Assembly: GCA_023212725.1 (NCBI GenBank)
Contig: JALBYF010000022.1
Location: 124,001-188,000, forward strand
Direction of reading: 5' to 3'
From: Tranzscheliella williamsii
Taxonomy: Eukaryota > Basidiomycota > Ustilaginomycetes > Ustilaginales > Ustilaginaceae
DNA length: 64,000 bases
Shown here: in pieces, positions 17,886-29,297 of the stretch
Layout: each line of letters starts with the position of its first letter
How positions within the stretch are numbered: position 1 is the stretch's first letter
Made by a program: the position numbers and the translations under genes
The notes under the pieces: model-generated
Database searches by the model: none
What the model saw: the letters and a program-made list of their open reading frames with translations, nothing else
What the model was told of the DNA's origin: nothing

Positions 17886-20471
17886 TCAGGCCGCTGCGGC
17901 CGCAGCGCGGGTGGGGTCCTGGAGGCCGAGGAGGCCGTAGCTCCAGAGCTGGACGGCGTCGCTCTCGGTGCCGCCGGGGGAGATTTCGCCGAGCGATTGC
18001 ACATTGAATGTGTCGGAGACGTTGTCGAAGCGCCAGCTCCAGACCTCTGCGAAGCGTTGGTCGTAGGCGCCGTTGATGGCGGTCCAAAGCGAGTTCTGTG
18101 CGTCCTGTAGGCGCTGCACGAGGCTTGTATCGGCGCACCAGTCTGGCCGGAAGAGCGTGCCGCGCTCGATGGACGACACCGTCGTGTTGCTGCACGCCGA
18201 GAGCACGCGCTCTAGGCCTGACGCCATAAAGTAGGTCTGGAACCCCCACGAGACGGTCCCGTGGTAGGCGGTCCGGCCGAGCTCGGTTGTCTTGGTCCGG
18301 TTCGCGTCGTAGGCCGGGTTGGTGACCAGCATGCCGACGTTGGTCAGCAGGCCGCGCGGGTACGGCTGCAGCGCCGCGAGCACGGCCTCAATCGTGCTGC
18401 GCGCGATGTTGCGGTTGAAGAGCAGATTGAACGACAAGTCCGAGTGCTGCAGAGGCACCACCGTCCCATTCTCCAGCAGAGAGACGCCGTACAGCGTCAC
18501 GTTCTGCTGCGCCGTCGACGCGTTGGCGGCCTCCTGCCGCCCCTCGAGCGAGCGCCGACCGAAGCGGAGGCTGGTGCGGCCATCGCCGTCCTCGGCGTTG
18601 GTAGTGCTGTTCGAACCAGCCGCCGTGCCGCTGCCGGTGCTTGGCGAGGTCGCGTTGAGCGAGCCCCGCCCGTACAGGAGCGAGCTGGACAGGTTCGCGC
18701 GGACCGTGTACTGTTCCAGCCTGCGCTGCGCCTGGCGCTGCGTCAGGTTGTACTGGAAGAAGAGGTGTGCTTTCTCCTCCCAGACCTGTGCGTATCTTCT
18801 GGCGTCTTCCGCGACCGAGCGGTTGGCGGCCAGGCCTGCATCGGCCAGGTCGGCGATCGCGTAGAGCGCGGCAGGCACCAGCGCGGTCGACACGTCATAC
18901 GGGTAGACACCCCAGCCAAGCCCCTCGTTCGAGTCGCGCCAGTTGCCTACAGGGACCCCCGCTTGGATGCGCGCCAGGTTGGTCGCCACCGGGTCGGCCG
19001 CGAACGCCGCGGTCGACTTCATCACATACGCGATGTTCGCCGCCAGCAGCGCCGAGTACAACGTCCCGTTGGCCAGCAACGACGTCCGGTTCAAGAACGC
19101 TCGTGCCTCGGCCGCCGCCTCCACCTGCCCCGCCGTGCTGGCTTTGGAGGCCAAGTCGGCGCCGGACACCGACGAATTGTACCTCAGAAGGTAGTCGGCA
19201 AGCTGCGGCAGGAGTACGTAGTGGGTGTCCTTCATTTTGTAGTCGTAGTACGGCTCATTTCCGCGTTCGGGTTGGCCCTCATTCAGATTGACAAATGTGG
19301 CGTAGTCGCCAATGGTCTCTTCATGGCAGACCTGGCCCGAGGTCAGGTTGATCCGTTCCAGGACGCCGCTCAGGACCGACTCGATGGCAAACGGCGTTAG
19401 CGTCTTGTTGTTCATCAACAGACGCGTTGTGAACATGGTGTCCCTGCCAAAGTAGGTGAGGAAGCGCCATCCTCCTGCGGTGAACTTGTTGGCGTAGGTG
19501 AGGAAGGAGACCTGCTGCTGGGCATCGGGCTGAGTCGCGGCGCTGGAGCCCGGAGTGAATAGCTGGTCCACCAACAGGCCGACAAGAGCCGTTTCGTTGG
19601 TTTGGACGGTAAAATTGAGGCTGCCCGGCCCCTCGGTCAGGATGTCGATCTGCGGGGGGGTGTAGGACCCGTTGTTCGACGGGGACACCTGGAAGCGTGT
19701 TCCGTTGTTCGCCTGCAGTAGCCATTGCAGGGTGTAGCGCACCGCAGTGCCATTTGGAGCACCGGTCGCTGGGTCCCGCAGCATGGTGTCGTTCAGCCAG
19801 GGCTTACTTAGCCACACCGTCTGGTTGTCGGCCTGGATAACGGTCCAGTTGAAGATCTGGTTGGTGAGACCGCCACCTTCCGTGTAGTCACGGACGGTGC
19901 GAACGCTGCCCAGAAGAGTGGCGCCCAACTGGGCCGACTGCGAGAAGACTAGCTGCCCAGACACTCCATGCAGGTTGTTGGGCCCGTGCGCTGTCTTCAA
20001 TCCGGCGCTACCCAGCGTTACCGTCAGCGGCGAGGTGCCGTTGCCGGCCGTAGCATTGTTCGCGGCGGATGTAGCATTCGTCGAGTTGAATGGTAGGAAA
20101 TAGGTGACCGAGCCCGAGTTGCCGGCGGGCAGAGCAACAAGGAAGCGGTTCTGCGTGCCAGACTGGGCGGCGGTGACATTGGTCAGCAGCACCTGGGCCT
20201 GGGTTAAGTTAGAGCGCAGGAAGTAGTTGTCGTACACGCCAGACGTGAGGTTGAACCGCACATTCACATCCTCGGCCGGCGCGCGAGTGACTAACGGATT
20301 GCCGCCGTCCGAGCCCGAGTTGGACAGCGAGGGTGAGGATAGCGGTGCTGAGGCCGAGGAGGTAGGTGACAAAGTTTGTACATCAGATGTTACATTTGTC
20401 TGGCCAATAGCAGAGGAGACGAGCCCGGTGGCCAGGAGGGCAAGACGTAATGACGGGCTTACCAACTTCAT
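17886..20471 (-). CDS. Secreted six-hairpin glycosidase-like protein
   Basis: The 861-residue protein starts with a signal peptide (MKLVSPSLRLALLATGL, then VSSAIGQ), followed by a Ser/Thr-rich stretch and many N-x-S/T sites, so it is probably secreted and glycosylated. The core resembles the (alpha/alpha)6 glycosidases related to amylo-1,6-glucosidase and GH63: FLTYFGRDTMFTTRLLM carries the GRDT motif, followed by CHEETIGDYATFVNLNEG, YYDYKMKDTHYVLLPQLADY, NWRDSNEGLGWGVYPYDV and, near the end, YHGTVSWGFQTYFMASGLE. The substrate is unknown. The frame continues upstream to a GTG, but the ATG at 20469-20471 gives the clean signal peptide. The C-terminus ends in an Ala run. Single exon. Confidence 0.75.
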   Translation of the reverse strand: MKLVSPSLRLALLATGLVSSAIGQTNVTSDVQTLSPTSSASAPLSSPSLSNSGSDGGNPLVTRAPAEDVNVRFNLTSGVYDNYFLRSNLTQAQVLLTNVTAAQSGTQNRFLVALPAGNSGSVTYFLPFNSTNATSAANNATAGNGTSPLTVTLGSAGLKTAHGPNNLHGVSGQLVFSQSAQLGATLLGSVRTVRDYTEGGGLTNQIFNWTVIQADNQTVWLSKPWLNDTMLRDPATGAPNGTAVRYTLQWLLQANNGTRFQVSPSNNGSYTPPQIDILTEGPGSLNFTVQTNETALVGLLVDQLFTPGSSAATQPDAQQQVSFLTYANKFTAGGWRFLTYFGRDTMFTTRLLMNNKTLTPFAIESVLSGVLERINLTSGQVCHEETIGDYATFVNLNEGQPERGNEPYYDYKMKDTHYVLLPQLADYLLRYNSSVSGADLASKASTAGQVEAAAEARAFLNRTSLLANGTLYSALLAANIAYVMKSTAAFAADPVATNLARIQAGVPVGNWRDSNEGLGWGVYPYDVSTALVPAALYAIADLADAGLAANRSVAEDARRYAQVWEEKAHLFFQYNLTQRQAQRRLEQYTVRANLSSSLLYGRGSLNATSPSTGSGTAAGSNSTTNAEDGDGRTSLRFGRRSLEGRQEAANASTAQQNVTLYGVSLLENGTVVPLQHSDLSFNLLFNRNIARSTIEAVLAALQPYPRGLLTNVGMLVTNPAYDANRTKTTELGRTAYHGTVSWGFQTYFMASGLERVLSACSNTTVSSIERGTLFRPDWCADTSLVQRLQDAQNSLWTAINGAYDQRFAEVWSWRFDNVSDTFNVQSLGEISPGGTESDAVQLWSYGLLGLQDPTRAAAAAA

Positions 20472-21510
20472 CGTGCTTGCTATCAGCGGAGTATGGAAAT
20501 GCACATCACCGTATCGCCTTTAATATATATCCACAACGCACCGTAGACAAGGGTGAGCCGTCGGCTACGGCCAGACACGGAGCACAGGTTGCTCGTCAAG
20601 GCTTGTCCTGTAGAGGCTACTATCGCAGAGCCGTCCGGTCTTCGTGCAACTGTCATGCGGGGTGAGCGTGACAGTTGCTATGGCACAGCAAGGCGCTGGC
20701 CCCACGTGGATCTGAGACGAGAGCACTTGACCGGCATCGTGGGCAAGCGAATGCATCTGTTCATCGGCTCGCCATCTGTGAAGGCCCATCTTGCCAAGTA
20801 CAAGCGCATCAGGCTTTGTATGCTGGGACGGCCCCCACCTTAAGCGGCCGATTACTCTCACTTTGCTCGCTCCTCCACGGCAGCTGTAAGCTCTTTCTCG
20901 CCTTACATCTTGCACCAAGGGTCCGCTCTACGTGCGCTGCCGGTGCGCTACAGGTGGGCGCTGCAGGCGGCAATGCAGGTGGCAATGCAGCTGTAGCAAT
21001 ACTACTGCAAGTCTCGGCCTCGTTTGCTACTGGAAGGTCAAGGAGAGCGGGGTTTGTGCGGGGCACCGATGGGTTGGCCATTGCGTCATATTTCAAGCCG
21101 GACCTAGCGCATCACGAGACTTGATTCAGCGAAGCGAGCCCGTCCTTTCCCTGCGCCGTTCTTCAGCGGTCAGAGTGGGCGAGGGGCCGAGCATTCTTCA
21201 ACGTGGTATGACAAGTCGGAATAGCAGGAGACAGCTTAACAAGTCGCAAAGCTGCCGTTGCATGCCGTGGAATAGCAATACTCGCGTGGGAATGGCAGGG
21301 GAGCTTCGGCTGCGCTCGGAACAGCTCTCCTTGGGGCTTCCTCGGGAACCAAAGCGCCCATATCAAGGCGGGGAAGTCCAGCAGCCAACAGTCACCGGTC
21401 TTTGCTGTATTTGTGCAACGATCTGTGCGGTCTCGCTCGCATAAAAATCAACAGGTCAGGAATCCGAGGCTGACCGAGTGTCTCTTCCCACCAACGAACA
21501 AGCAGTAACA
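20472..21510. other. Divergent promoter region between the glycosidase and MFS genes
   Basis: About 1.04 kb with no credible gene. A TATA-like element for the glycosidase lies at 20522-20531. No repeat or RNA gene was seen. Confidence 0.55.
20522..20531 (-). promoter_or_regulatory. TATA box of the secreted glycosidase gene
   Basis: The minus strand reads ATATATATTA, about 50 bases upstream of the predicted ATG. This is consistent with a regulated, TATA-driven gene with a short leader. Confidence 0.5.
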
Positions 21511-23082
21511 ATGATTGGCGCTGCAGCCCTTCGTACACTGTGGCAAGGCAGGGCCTCAAGGGCGCGGAAGGAAGGGCCAAAGCGCGGCGTCGAGTTGGGA
21601 AGTAGCGCCGACGTCTCGCTATCGCAATTTGCCAGTACGACGATAGCTTCCGCCGAAGCGCCACGACAGAGGGTTGAAAGTGAACGGGGTTCTGACCTCC
21701 CGAGAGCAACTACTGAAGGCGGCCCACAAGACGAAGAAGGGGACGAGCACACGGAAAGCCCCGCCCAAGAGGAAGAAGGCGGCCGACTTGCTTGGATTGT
21801 AGTCTCTGCAGCGGCTTGCTTCTTCTTTGTCACACTTGGATTGATCTATTGTTTTGGTGTCATCCAGGAGGAGCTGATCGCACGCGGGTTTGCTTCGGCG
21901 TCCGTATTGGGCTGGGTGGCCAGCGTGACCACTGTCATCACGCCGATCATGTCGGTGCCCTGCACCAAGCTTGTTCTTCGCTTTGGAAACCAGAAGGCGG
22001 GTCTTGTTGGGGCGCTGCTGGTGTCAAGCGGATACTTTGCCACCAGCTTCTGCCTGAACAGTCTGCCGCTGCTTTTCTTTGCGCAGGGGGTGTTCGGATG
22101 CGGCTATGCCGTGGTGTTCTGGTCGACGAGCCAGATCGCTGCATCCTACTTTGTGCGCAAACGTGGGCTAGCCGTCGGCATCGTGTATAGCGCCAGCGGG
22201 GTGGGCGGAGCTGTCTGCTCGATTTCGCTACAGCAGCTGGCGCGCAAGGTGGGTATGGAATGGGCGATACGCACGTTTGGCATACTGGCATTCTGCTTGC
22301 TGGTGCCAGCAAGCTTCGCCTTGGTACCCAAGAACAAGACGGTGCGGAGCGGGGCGGCGTTCCGCCTTTCGCTCTTCCGAGACGTCCGCTTCAACTTGTT
22401 GATGGCTTCGATCGGTCTGGCTACCTTTCCGCTCTTTGTGCCGCCGTTCTTCCTGCCCACGTACGCGGTCTCGGCCGGGCTGTCGCGATCGACAGGCGCC
22501 TGGCTCGTCGCCGGCTATAACCTCGCCTCGGCCGCGGGCCGCGTTGGCTTTGGCGTCCTGGCCGACACCACGGTCGGCCCCGTCACAGCGATGCTGCTGG
22601 CCCTCGTTCTCTCCAGCATTTCGATCCTCGCGATCTGGACGGTCTCGAGCTCACTGGGTGTGCTCATCATCGCCATGCTCCTCAACGGCAGCTCCTCCGG
22701 CGCACTCCTCTCGCTGCAGCCACCGGTCAACGCCGCGGTCTTTGGTATACAAGAAGTCGCCCTCACCATGGTAAGCAGATCGCGCAGCTCAGCAGACGCG
22801 CATTGGCAGGCAGATTAGCAAAGTGACAGGACTGACATCTCCGCATCTCCTCGGCCTGCATTGACTGCGCAGTCGATGCTAACTGCCTCACGCGCATTTG
22901 GCTCAGCCTTCGGCGGCCCCATTGCAGGCTATTTGCTGGATGCTTTCGGCGGGCCCTCCAAGGGCACAGGCGCCTATCGGCCGGCGCTTCTGGTGATGGG
23001 CTCCATCACCCTTCTCTCGGCCGTATTCATCGGCATCCTCCGATACCGACTCGGCGGATGGCGATGGTCGGTGCGTGTCTAG
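21511..23082 (+). CDS. Monocarboxylate-transporter-type MFS permease (two exons)
   Basis: This is a predicted 12-helix permease of 489 residues related to fungal monocarboxylate (MCT-like) transporters. About 90 hydrophilic residues precede GGRLAWIVVSAAACFFFVTL, the equivalent of the MCT signature before helix 1; then YCFGVIQEELIARGF, FGCGYAVVFWSTSQIAASYF, and RKRGLAVGIVYSASGVGGAV, which resembles the helix 4-5 motif. Exon 1 is 21511-22770 and ends in ALTM. The intron is 22771-22872 (GTAAGC to GCGCAG, 102 nt). Exon 2, 22873-23082, encodes SMLTASRAFGSAFGGPIAGY and the last helices. Without splicing the protein would end early and lose its last helices. The ATG at 21511 is the first in frame. 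The substrate is unknown. Confidence 0.85.
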
Positions 23083-23854
23083 CTTAGCCACCACTTTCAC
23101 TGTCTGCACACACCTCGATATAGTCACGGCCTATTCTGTGATTCTGTGGTTCAGTCTGGCAGCAGTCACAATGTGAATGCTGGGCCGGTGATGCATATCA
23201 GTGTGTGAGTGGGGAGTTGTCTGCAAAGGCACGCTTTCTGTTAGAGTATACTTTCTCCAAAAAATCTTATTTGTGATTGTATGTGGCGTTGAATCGCTTA
23301 TGTCGGTCGATACAAATCAGCGCAGAGTGACGGAACTACGGCGACTAATCTGTATTGCAATTCCAAATCAGAGTGGCTGTGACAAGTCTGCATCCGTACG
23401 CAGAAGGCTGTGTCTTACTAGCACGGGCAACCGCCATCCACGCGCGATACTGGGACTGCCACTTTCCCGCGTGAGAGACAATTTGCCCCCGGGCGAAAGC
23501 TCGGCTTGGCTCGCATTTCGCTCTAGCAGGTTAGCCATCATTGTCGGCTCGTCCACTAGCTTCCTTTCCATCTGCTAGTTTCTCGTTCGCTATCAACGTG
23601 CGAACCGACCTCCAGCCTATTTGCAACTGCGTGCAAGATCTTCTCACCCGCTCGACCGCCAGTAGACGCTCATCTACCGCCTCACTTCTTACATCCCTGC
23701 CGTCGCAGCAGTATCCTTTCTACCACAACCACCAGCTTGTAGCGCCGTATCCATATCAGCGCCCGCACGCTACAAGAAGAACCGCTTCGCTTCTAGTACT
23801 GCCTTGGTCTTCCTCTCCAAGCTGCATCTGAGCAGACACGGCAAATCGTTCAAG
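23083..23854. other. Intergenic region upstream of the four-helix membrane protein
   Basis: About 770 bases. The last 250 or so are rich in pyrimidines and look like a promoter plus 5' leader. No gene was recognised. Confidence 0.5.
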
Positions 23855-24634
23855 ATGGGTCGAGGTCGAGGTCGAGGCATGGAATTCTGCTGCTGCTACC
23901 TACCGCTGGTGAATGCGGGGGCTTACCTGCTCGTGCTCGAGACGGCACTGGTTGCGGTGGCTGTCGGCATTTGTGCGCTGGTACCGCCGACGATTGTGGC
24001 TACGCTGGGCGCCATCCCCTCGTGGTCCAAGAGCCTGGTGGCTGCTCTCGGCTTCATTACCTTGGCGTGGCAGGTTATTGGCCTTATCGCCATCGCCCGT
24101 CAGATGCCGAGTCTGTACCATGGTTATGTCCGGATCAATCTGCTCCTGACACTCGCCATTATCGTCTGCACCATCGCCTTCCTCGTCACATCGGCAGTGA
24201 AGCGCAATCAGGTCATCGACACCTGCGTTGCCACCTTCGGTGTGCTGCCCGCGTCCAGCTCGACGAACAGCTTGGATGTCTCAAGCTACACCGGCACTGC
24301 CTTCACCGACACGGGTCATGACATCTGCAACATCTTCATCTGGATGGAGACGGGCGTCATGGCCGGGCTGATCGTGCTCATGGCGCTTACTCAGTTCTAC
24401 ATGCTCTTTGCGCAGCGCGCGTACGGCAAAGACCAGAGAGAGGCGTATAGCAGCGCCAAGAGTTACCAAGACATCCCCATGAACCCGCGCGACAGCGGCG
24501 TCTGGGAGCCTAGGCCCGACGACGGCCACGGCTACCCGCAGCACGACTCGCCCAGCAGCCCCACCTACGACTCCTACAACACCTACAGCGGCGCTCCGCC
24601 CCCGGCCGGCCAGAACCGGCACAGCAAGTACTGA
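23855..24634 (+). CDS. Four-transmembrane-helix protein of basidiomycete type
   Basis: The 259-residue protein has a Cys cluster near the N-terminus (MEFCCCYLPLVNAG) and four hydrophobic segments at about residues 23-45, 60-81, 94-113 and 165-187. The tail is about 70 residues, hydrophilic, and rich in Pro, Ser, Tyr and Asp (SPSSPTYDSYNTYSGAPPP). This layout of an N-terminal Cys group, four helices and a disordered tail recurs in uncharacterised basidiomycete membrane proteins. The first loop between helices 3 and 4 contains two Cys that could pair. A start at the second ATG (23879, MEFCCC) is possible, because the first eight codons, MGRGRGRG, come from a short GGTCGA repeat. Function is unknown. 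Confidence 0.75.
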   Translation: MGRGRGRGMEFCCCYLPLVNAGAYLLVLETALVAVAVGICALVPPTIVATLGAIPSWSKSLVAALGFITLAWQVIGLIAIARQMPSLYHGYVRINLLLTLAIIVCTIAFLVTSAVKRNQVIDTCVATFGVLPASSSTNSLDVSSYTGTAFTDTGHDICNIFIWMETGVMAGLIVLMALTQFYMLFAQRAYGKDQREAYSSAKSYQDIPMNPRDSGVWEPRPDDGHGYPQHDSPSSPTYDSYNTYSGAPPPAGQNRHSKY

Positions 24635-25355
<721 letters not shown>

Positions 25356-26822
25356 CGCAGTTGTCCCACCCTCCCGCGCGTTTACCTTTCTCCCGCCACA
25401 TCGTCTACAGCCACGCGCTCCCGTTGGATTGTCCCATACACTCTCATTGCCACTGCCACCTTTAGGGTTACCATTTACACGTACGCCAGCGGCTGTGGTT
25501 CCATCTGTGTGATCTTTGATCTACACGCCCGATGCCGCCGAATCGGAAAATCGAGTCGGTGGATCGGGCGGAGAGCGCGAGAAATCCTCCGATACGCTCG
25601 GCCCTCGCAGATCATCATGCTTGCGCCAGTTCCTGCACGCCAAGCTTGCGCACGCTTTCCCTCCCTGATCAAGCAGCAGGTCGCGCGCATACGCCCACTC
25701 CCGCTGTGGCTACACTGTGACTCGGTCAACTGACACTACTGCGACGGTGGGCGCGAGCGGAAGGAGAAAAACAGAGCTGTGGATTGGAATCTGCCTTGTT
25801 GGCCAATTTGAAAATGGAAGCGCCGTGGCGCACACATGCGGAAACGCTGCGTCCAAATAAAGAGAATCCACTCATGACCTGGATGCAGGCCTGCGCTGAA
25901 GCTCAAGATGCATGCATGGTAGCCTCTTTCACCGACCGAATGGCAGATGTCGGTGCGGTCTACGTCTCTTTATTGGCCACCTGCGCCAGCTTCTGCCAAA
26001 GGGGGCGTCGTCGGGTCGGACCCGGCCCATCGAATGTAAGGCTGCATTAGTGCAGCGGAGTCGGGACTGTGAATGGCCGTGAAGGGCAGCATGGAACAAG
26101 TGCCTAGACCGCACCGCTTCTTGCTGCTGCTCCATCGATGTCGTGCTGCCCGACCAGTCCCAATGTGAGTGCGAGTGCAAGTCCAGTGTTTTGTTTTGTT
26201 TTTATTCTTGATTTTTTCTTGGAAAGGCAGGCACTCACACTGGCAACCATCTGCCATTGTGATTCCGCCAAACCAGACCCCACTTGGCGCTGTGGGATCC
26301 ATGCACCTCATGAGCTAGCGCACCTAACCACAACGCGCACACCGCGAAATCCCTCACCGCATAGAACCTTTCACATCCGCTGTGCCTGCTGGATTCACAT
26401 TCACACTGGTCAGTAGTACTGGATGTGGCCGCATTCTATTCATGTGAATTGAACTTTTGATCCTTTCCGTCCGCGCTGCACTCACGCGTACTGTGACTGC
26501 CTCTCTCCACATTCCGGTGTAGACAAAGCTTCTCGTTGCTTGCCGTCATCTTAGATACCTAACGCCTGCCATCTCGCTGCTCCCACCCCGCCGTCTTGAC
26601 TGCTCCCACCTTGCCGTCCTACACTGACGCCTCCATCTTCCAACGCTCCTTTCCCTCCTTCCGCTCCTTCCATTCTTCTGCTTTTGCTCGGCCCCTTTTC
26701 GCCTCTCGTCCACCACGCAACAGGTCCTATACTGCCAAACGCTCGCCCACTATATCGTCCATCGTCGCACCGTATCGCTTCAGAGCGCGGTGCAGCATAG
26801 CAGCATTGCGCGCCGGGCACCT
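25356..26822. other. Long gene-free region upstream of the SLC41-type transporter
   Basis: About 1.47 kb, the longest gene-free stretch in the window. No coding frame, RNA gene or repeat could be supported. From about 26440 to 26822 it is C/T-rich, as expected for a promoter and long 5' leader of the transporter gene. Confidence 0.5.
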
Positions 26823-28895
26823 ATGGCGCACCCATTCATACCGCGGCCTCATGATCCCACAATATCGGCCGACGCGCAGGCGGGCCCGGACGCCTCAATA
26901 GAAGCGCAACGCACACGTACCCAGCCAGCCGGCGCAGGCAGGTCAAACCCTCTTCCTACCTCGACGCATACCGATGCAGACGCCGACGCTCCTCACCACA
27001 CCATCGACAGCGGCTCAGATTCCGGAGACGAGGATGGCACTAGCACCGCCCAAGGCGATGCTGATCTGGATCGTTCCGATCTCAAGGTGAACCAGCATCA
27101 GATCCGCACCTACGACTACCAAGACGACGACACCCACGCCTCTGAGCCCGGCTCCTCGTTCGAAAACGATATCAAGATCGAGTACAGCCGGTATGGCCAA
27201 TCTGCCAAGCGCAACGACAACGACGTCGAGGACCCAAGCCAGGCACATGCTCATTCTAACGACCTCGTCGATGACGATGACTACGAGACCCGCGCTTCCT
27301 TGGTAGGCACCGGTGGCTTTGCCGATCGCAGAGGCACAGCCGCGCGTCGCAAAGTGCCTGGCCTCTTTTCTCGCTTTTGGCAGATTGCACGCGAGGCCCT
27401 GCCCACCTTGATCGTCAGTCTGCTCTCACTGATGTTCTCCGGCGAGCTGCTCGTTCATCTGGCGCGATGGCCCGTCTTTCAGAAGGTCGACAAGCTTTTT
27501 ATCCTCATTCCGATCCTGCTCAACATGAAGGGCAATCTCGAAATGAACCTTTCCCTCAGGATGTCCACCTCGGCCAACATTGGCGAGTTGGATGTGCGCA
27601 GGACCCGCGAAACCCTAATCAAAGGCAACTTGGCCCTGCTCCAGGTGCAGGCTCTGATCGTCTCGTCCTTTGCCGGCGTCCTTGCCTTTGTACTCGGCGT
27701 TGCAACTCCCGACCCGCAAGTCGAAAGTCCTCAGCTTCCTCCTCCTAGCAACCCAGCATTGTCTACGCCAGTCACGCCCGAAAATGCCATCATCTCGAGT
27801 ATCGTCCGCAGCGCCTTTTCGGCGGTGGCCATGCGCAAGCGCCGCCGTGGACTCTCTGCTCCCTCTGCAGGCAGTCTTTTCGAAAAGCGTCGCATTATTC
27901 ACCAGCATCCCAAGCCGCCGCTGGATCCTGCGCTTCGTTTGCGCAACGGATACTTTGAATTTGTGCTTGTCATCGCCACCGGTATGCTCTCCGCCTCGCT
28001 CTCGTCTGCCATCCTGGGTTCGTTTATGTGCGCCCTCGTTGTCGTAGCACGACGCGCTGGTGCCAATCCCGACAACATTGCCTCTCCTCTTGCCGCCTCG
28101 CTCGGCGACCTGACTACACTCACCCTCCTGGGGCTGCTCGCTTCGGCACTAGTCCACTTCGAGGGCACTTTTCTCGCCACACTGATTCTGGCCGGACTGG
28201 CGGTAGCCTGCATTGCTTGCTTCATCGCCACCTACCGAAATGCGTATGTTCGCGAGCTTTTAACGTCGGGCTGGGTGCCCCTGCTGGTCGCCATGTTCAT
28301 CTCGTCCGGTGCCGGGCTGGTGCTGGACAACTATGTCCAGAAGTACGAGGGATTCGCCTTGCTCGCTCCGGTGGTGAGCGGCCTGCCGGGTGCCTGTGCG
28401 GCCATCTTTGCTTCTCGGATTACCACGGCGCTTCATTCTGGCAAAGGCGCTAGCCTTTTGCGCGGCGCTGCGAAAGCCGGCCATGCCGGTGGCCTCCGTG
28501 GCATGATGGGCTCGGTCAGGTCGGTGCTCTGCATTCCACCGATCGAGGGCTGGCTGGTACCGCTCAGCCTGCTGAGTATGGGCGTTACCATCAAAACCGT
28601 CTTTATCCTCCTCGTCCGTGCCTCGGGCCAGATGACCTTCGGCTGGGTCTTTGGCGCCACTTTTGTCCTCGCCTCGGTGACGGCCAACTGCTTTGCGCTC
28701 TACCTCGCCCACATCATCTGCCTCGTCCTCTGGAGCAGAGACTACGACCCGGACATCTACTGCCTCCCCTTCGTCTCCTCGCTCGTCGACGTCACTGGCC
28801 AAAGCCTTCTCGTCATGACCTTTGCCATCGCAACCGCCTTTGGCGACCACATCTCCGCCGCCGTCAACGCTGGTGCCGGCCATGGCGGCCTGTAA
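26823..28895 (+). CDS. SLC41/MgtE-type divalent cation transporter
   Basis: The 690-residue protein matches eukaryotic SLC41 Mg2+ transporters, which carry two MgtE-like membrane domains. Residues 1-190 are hydrophilic and acidic. The first domain (about 192-295) has FQKVDKLFILIPILLNMKGN, LEMNLSLRMSTSANIGELD and IKGNLALLQVQALIVSSFAG, close to the SLC41 pattern of ILVPALLGLKGNLE. The matching half includes NPDNIASPLAASLGDLTTL at about residue 420. A second membrane domain, at about 480-690, has GFALLAPVVSGLPGACAAIF and PFVSSLVDVTGQSLLVMTFA. Plasma-membrane or vacuolar Mg2+ movement is inferred from the family. The frame is open upstream to a GTG; the ATG at 26823 is the first. Single exon. Confidence 0.9.
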   Translation: MAHPFIPRPHDPTISADAQAGPDASIEAQRTRTQPAGAGRSNPLPTSTHTDADADAPHHTIDSGSDSGDEDGTSTAQGDADLDRSDLKVNQHQIRTYDYQDDDTHASEPGSSFENDIKIEYSRYGQSAKRNDNDVEDPSQAHAHSNDLVDDDDYETRASLVGTGGFADRRGTAARRKVPGLFSRFWQIAREALPTLIVSLLSLMFSGELLVHLARWPVFQKVDKLFILIPILLNMKGNLEMNLSLRMSTSANIGELDVRRTRETLIKGNLALLQVQALIVSSFAGVLAFVLGVATPDPQVESPQLPPPSNPALSTPVTPENAIISSIVRSAFSAVAMRKRRRGLSAPSAGSLFEKRRIIHQHPKPPLDPALRLRNGYFEFVLVIATGMLSASLSSAILGSFMCALVVVARRAGANPDNIASPLAASLGDLTTLTLLGLLASALVHFEGTFLATLILAGLAVACIACFIATYRNAYVRELLTSGWVPLLVAMFISSGAGLVLDNYVQKYEGFALLAPVVSGLPGACAAIFASRITTALHSGKGASLLRGAAKAGHAGGLRGMMGSVRSVLCIPPIEGWLVPLSLLSMGVTIKTVFILLVRASGQMTFGWVFGATFVLASVTANCFALYLAHIICLVLWSRDYDPDIYCLPFVSSLVDVTGQSLLVMTFAIATAFGDHISAAVNAGAGHGGL

Positions 28896-29297
28896 TCTCC
28901 ATCACCCGCAGCACTGCGCCTTTGCTCTTGCATTTCTTTTCCGCCTCATCGTCAGCATGTATTGTACCCGTCTCGTCTTAATTACGCATGCCTCGTCACT
29001 CTCTCGTCTTGCGTTGGTGTTTGACCTACGAGGTCGCATTACAATAGAGAAGCGTATCGAGGGCACACCCTAGTTAGATCCTTGCCCGGACTGGAATCTA
29101 ACAGAATGATAGTTGGCGTAACCTAACAGCTCGCTCCACCGAAGAATCACAACCGATTTGCACGCTTCGACACCGAATTGGACTGCAACGGCCCAGCTAC
29201 TGACCACCATCACTGCCGCTGTTTGCGTTCCCAACAGCAGCGAAGATCTTGTCGCCGACGGTTCTACGCCTTATCCAAACGGAGTGCTGCTGACGCG
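28896..29297. other. Intergenic region between the SLC41-type gene and PFS2
   Basis: About 400 bases with the 3' region of the transporter gene and the PFS2 promoter. Nothing further was recognised. Confidence 0.5.

Noticed and set aside
18261..19400. 379-codon plus-strand frame
   Set aside because: Antisense shadow of the secreted glycosidase gene; Arg/Val/Gly-rich with no domain.
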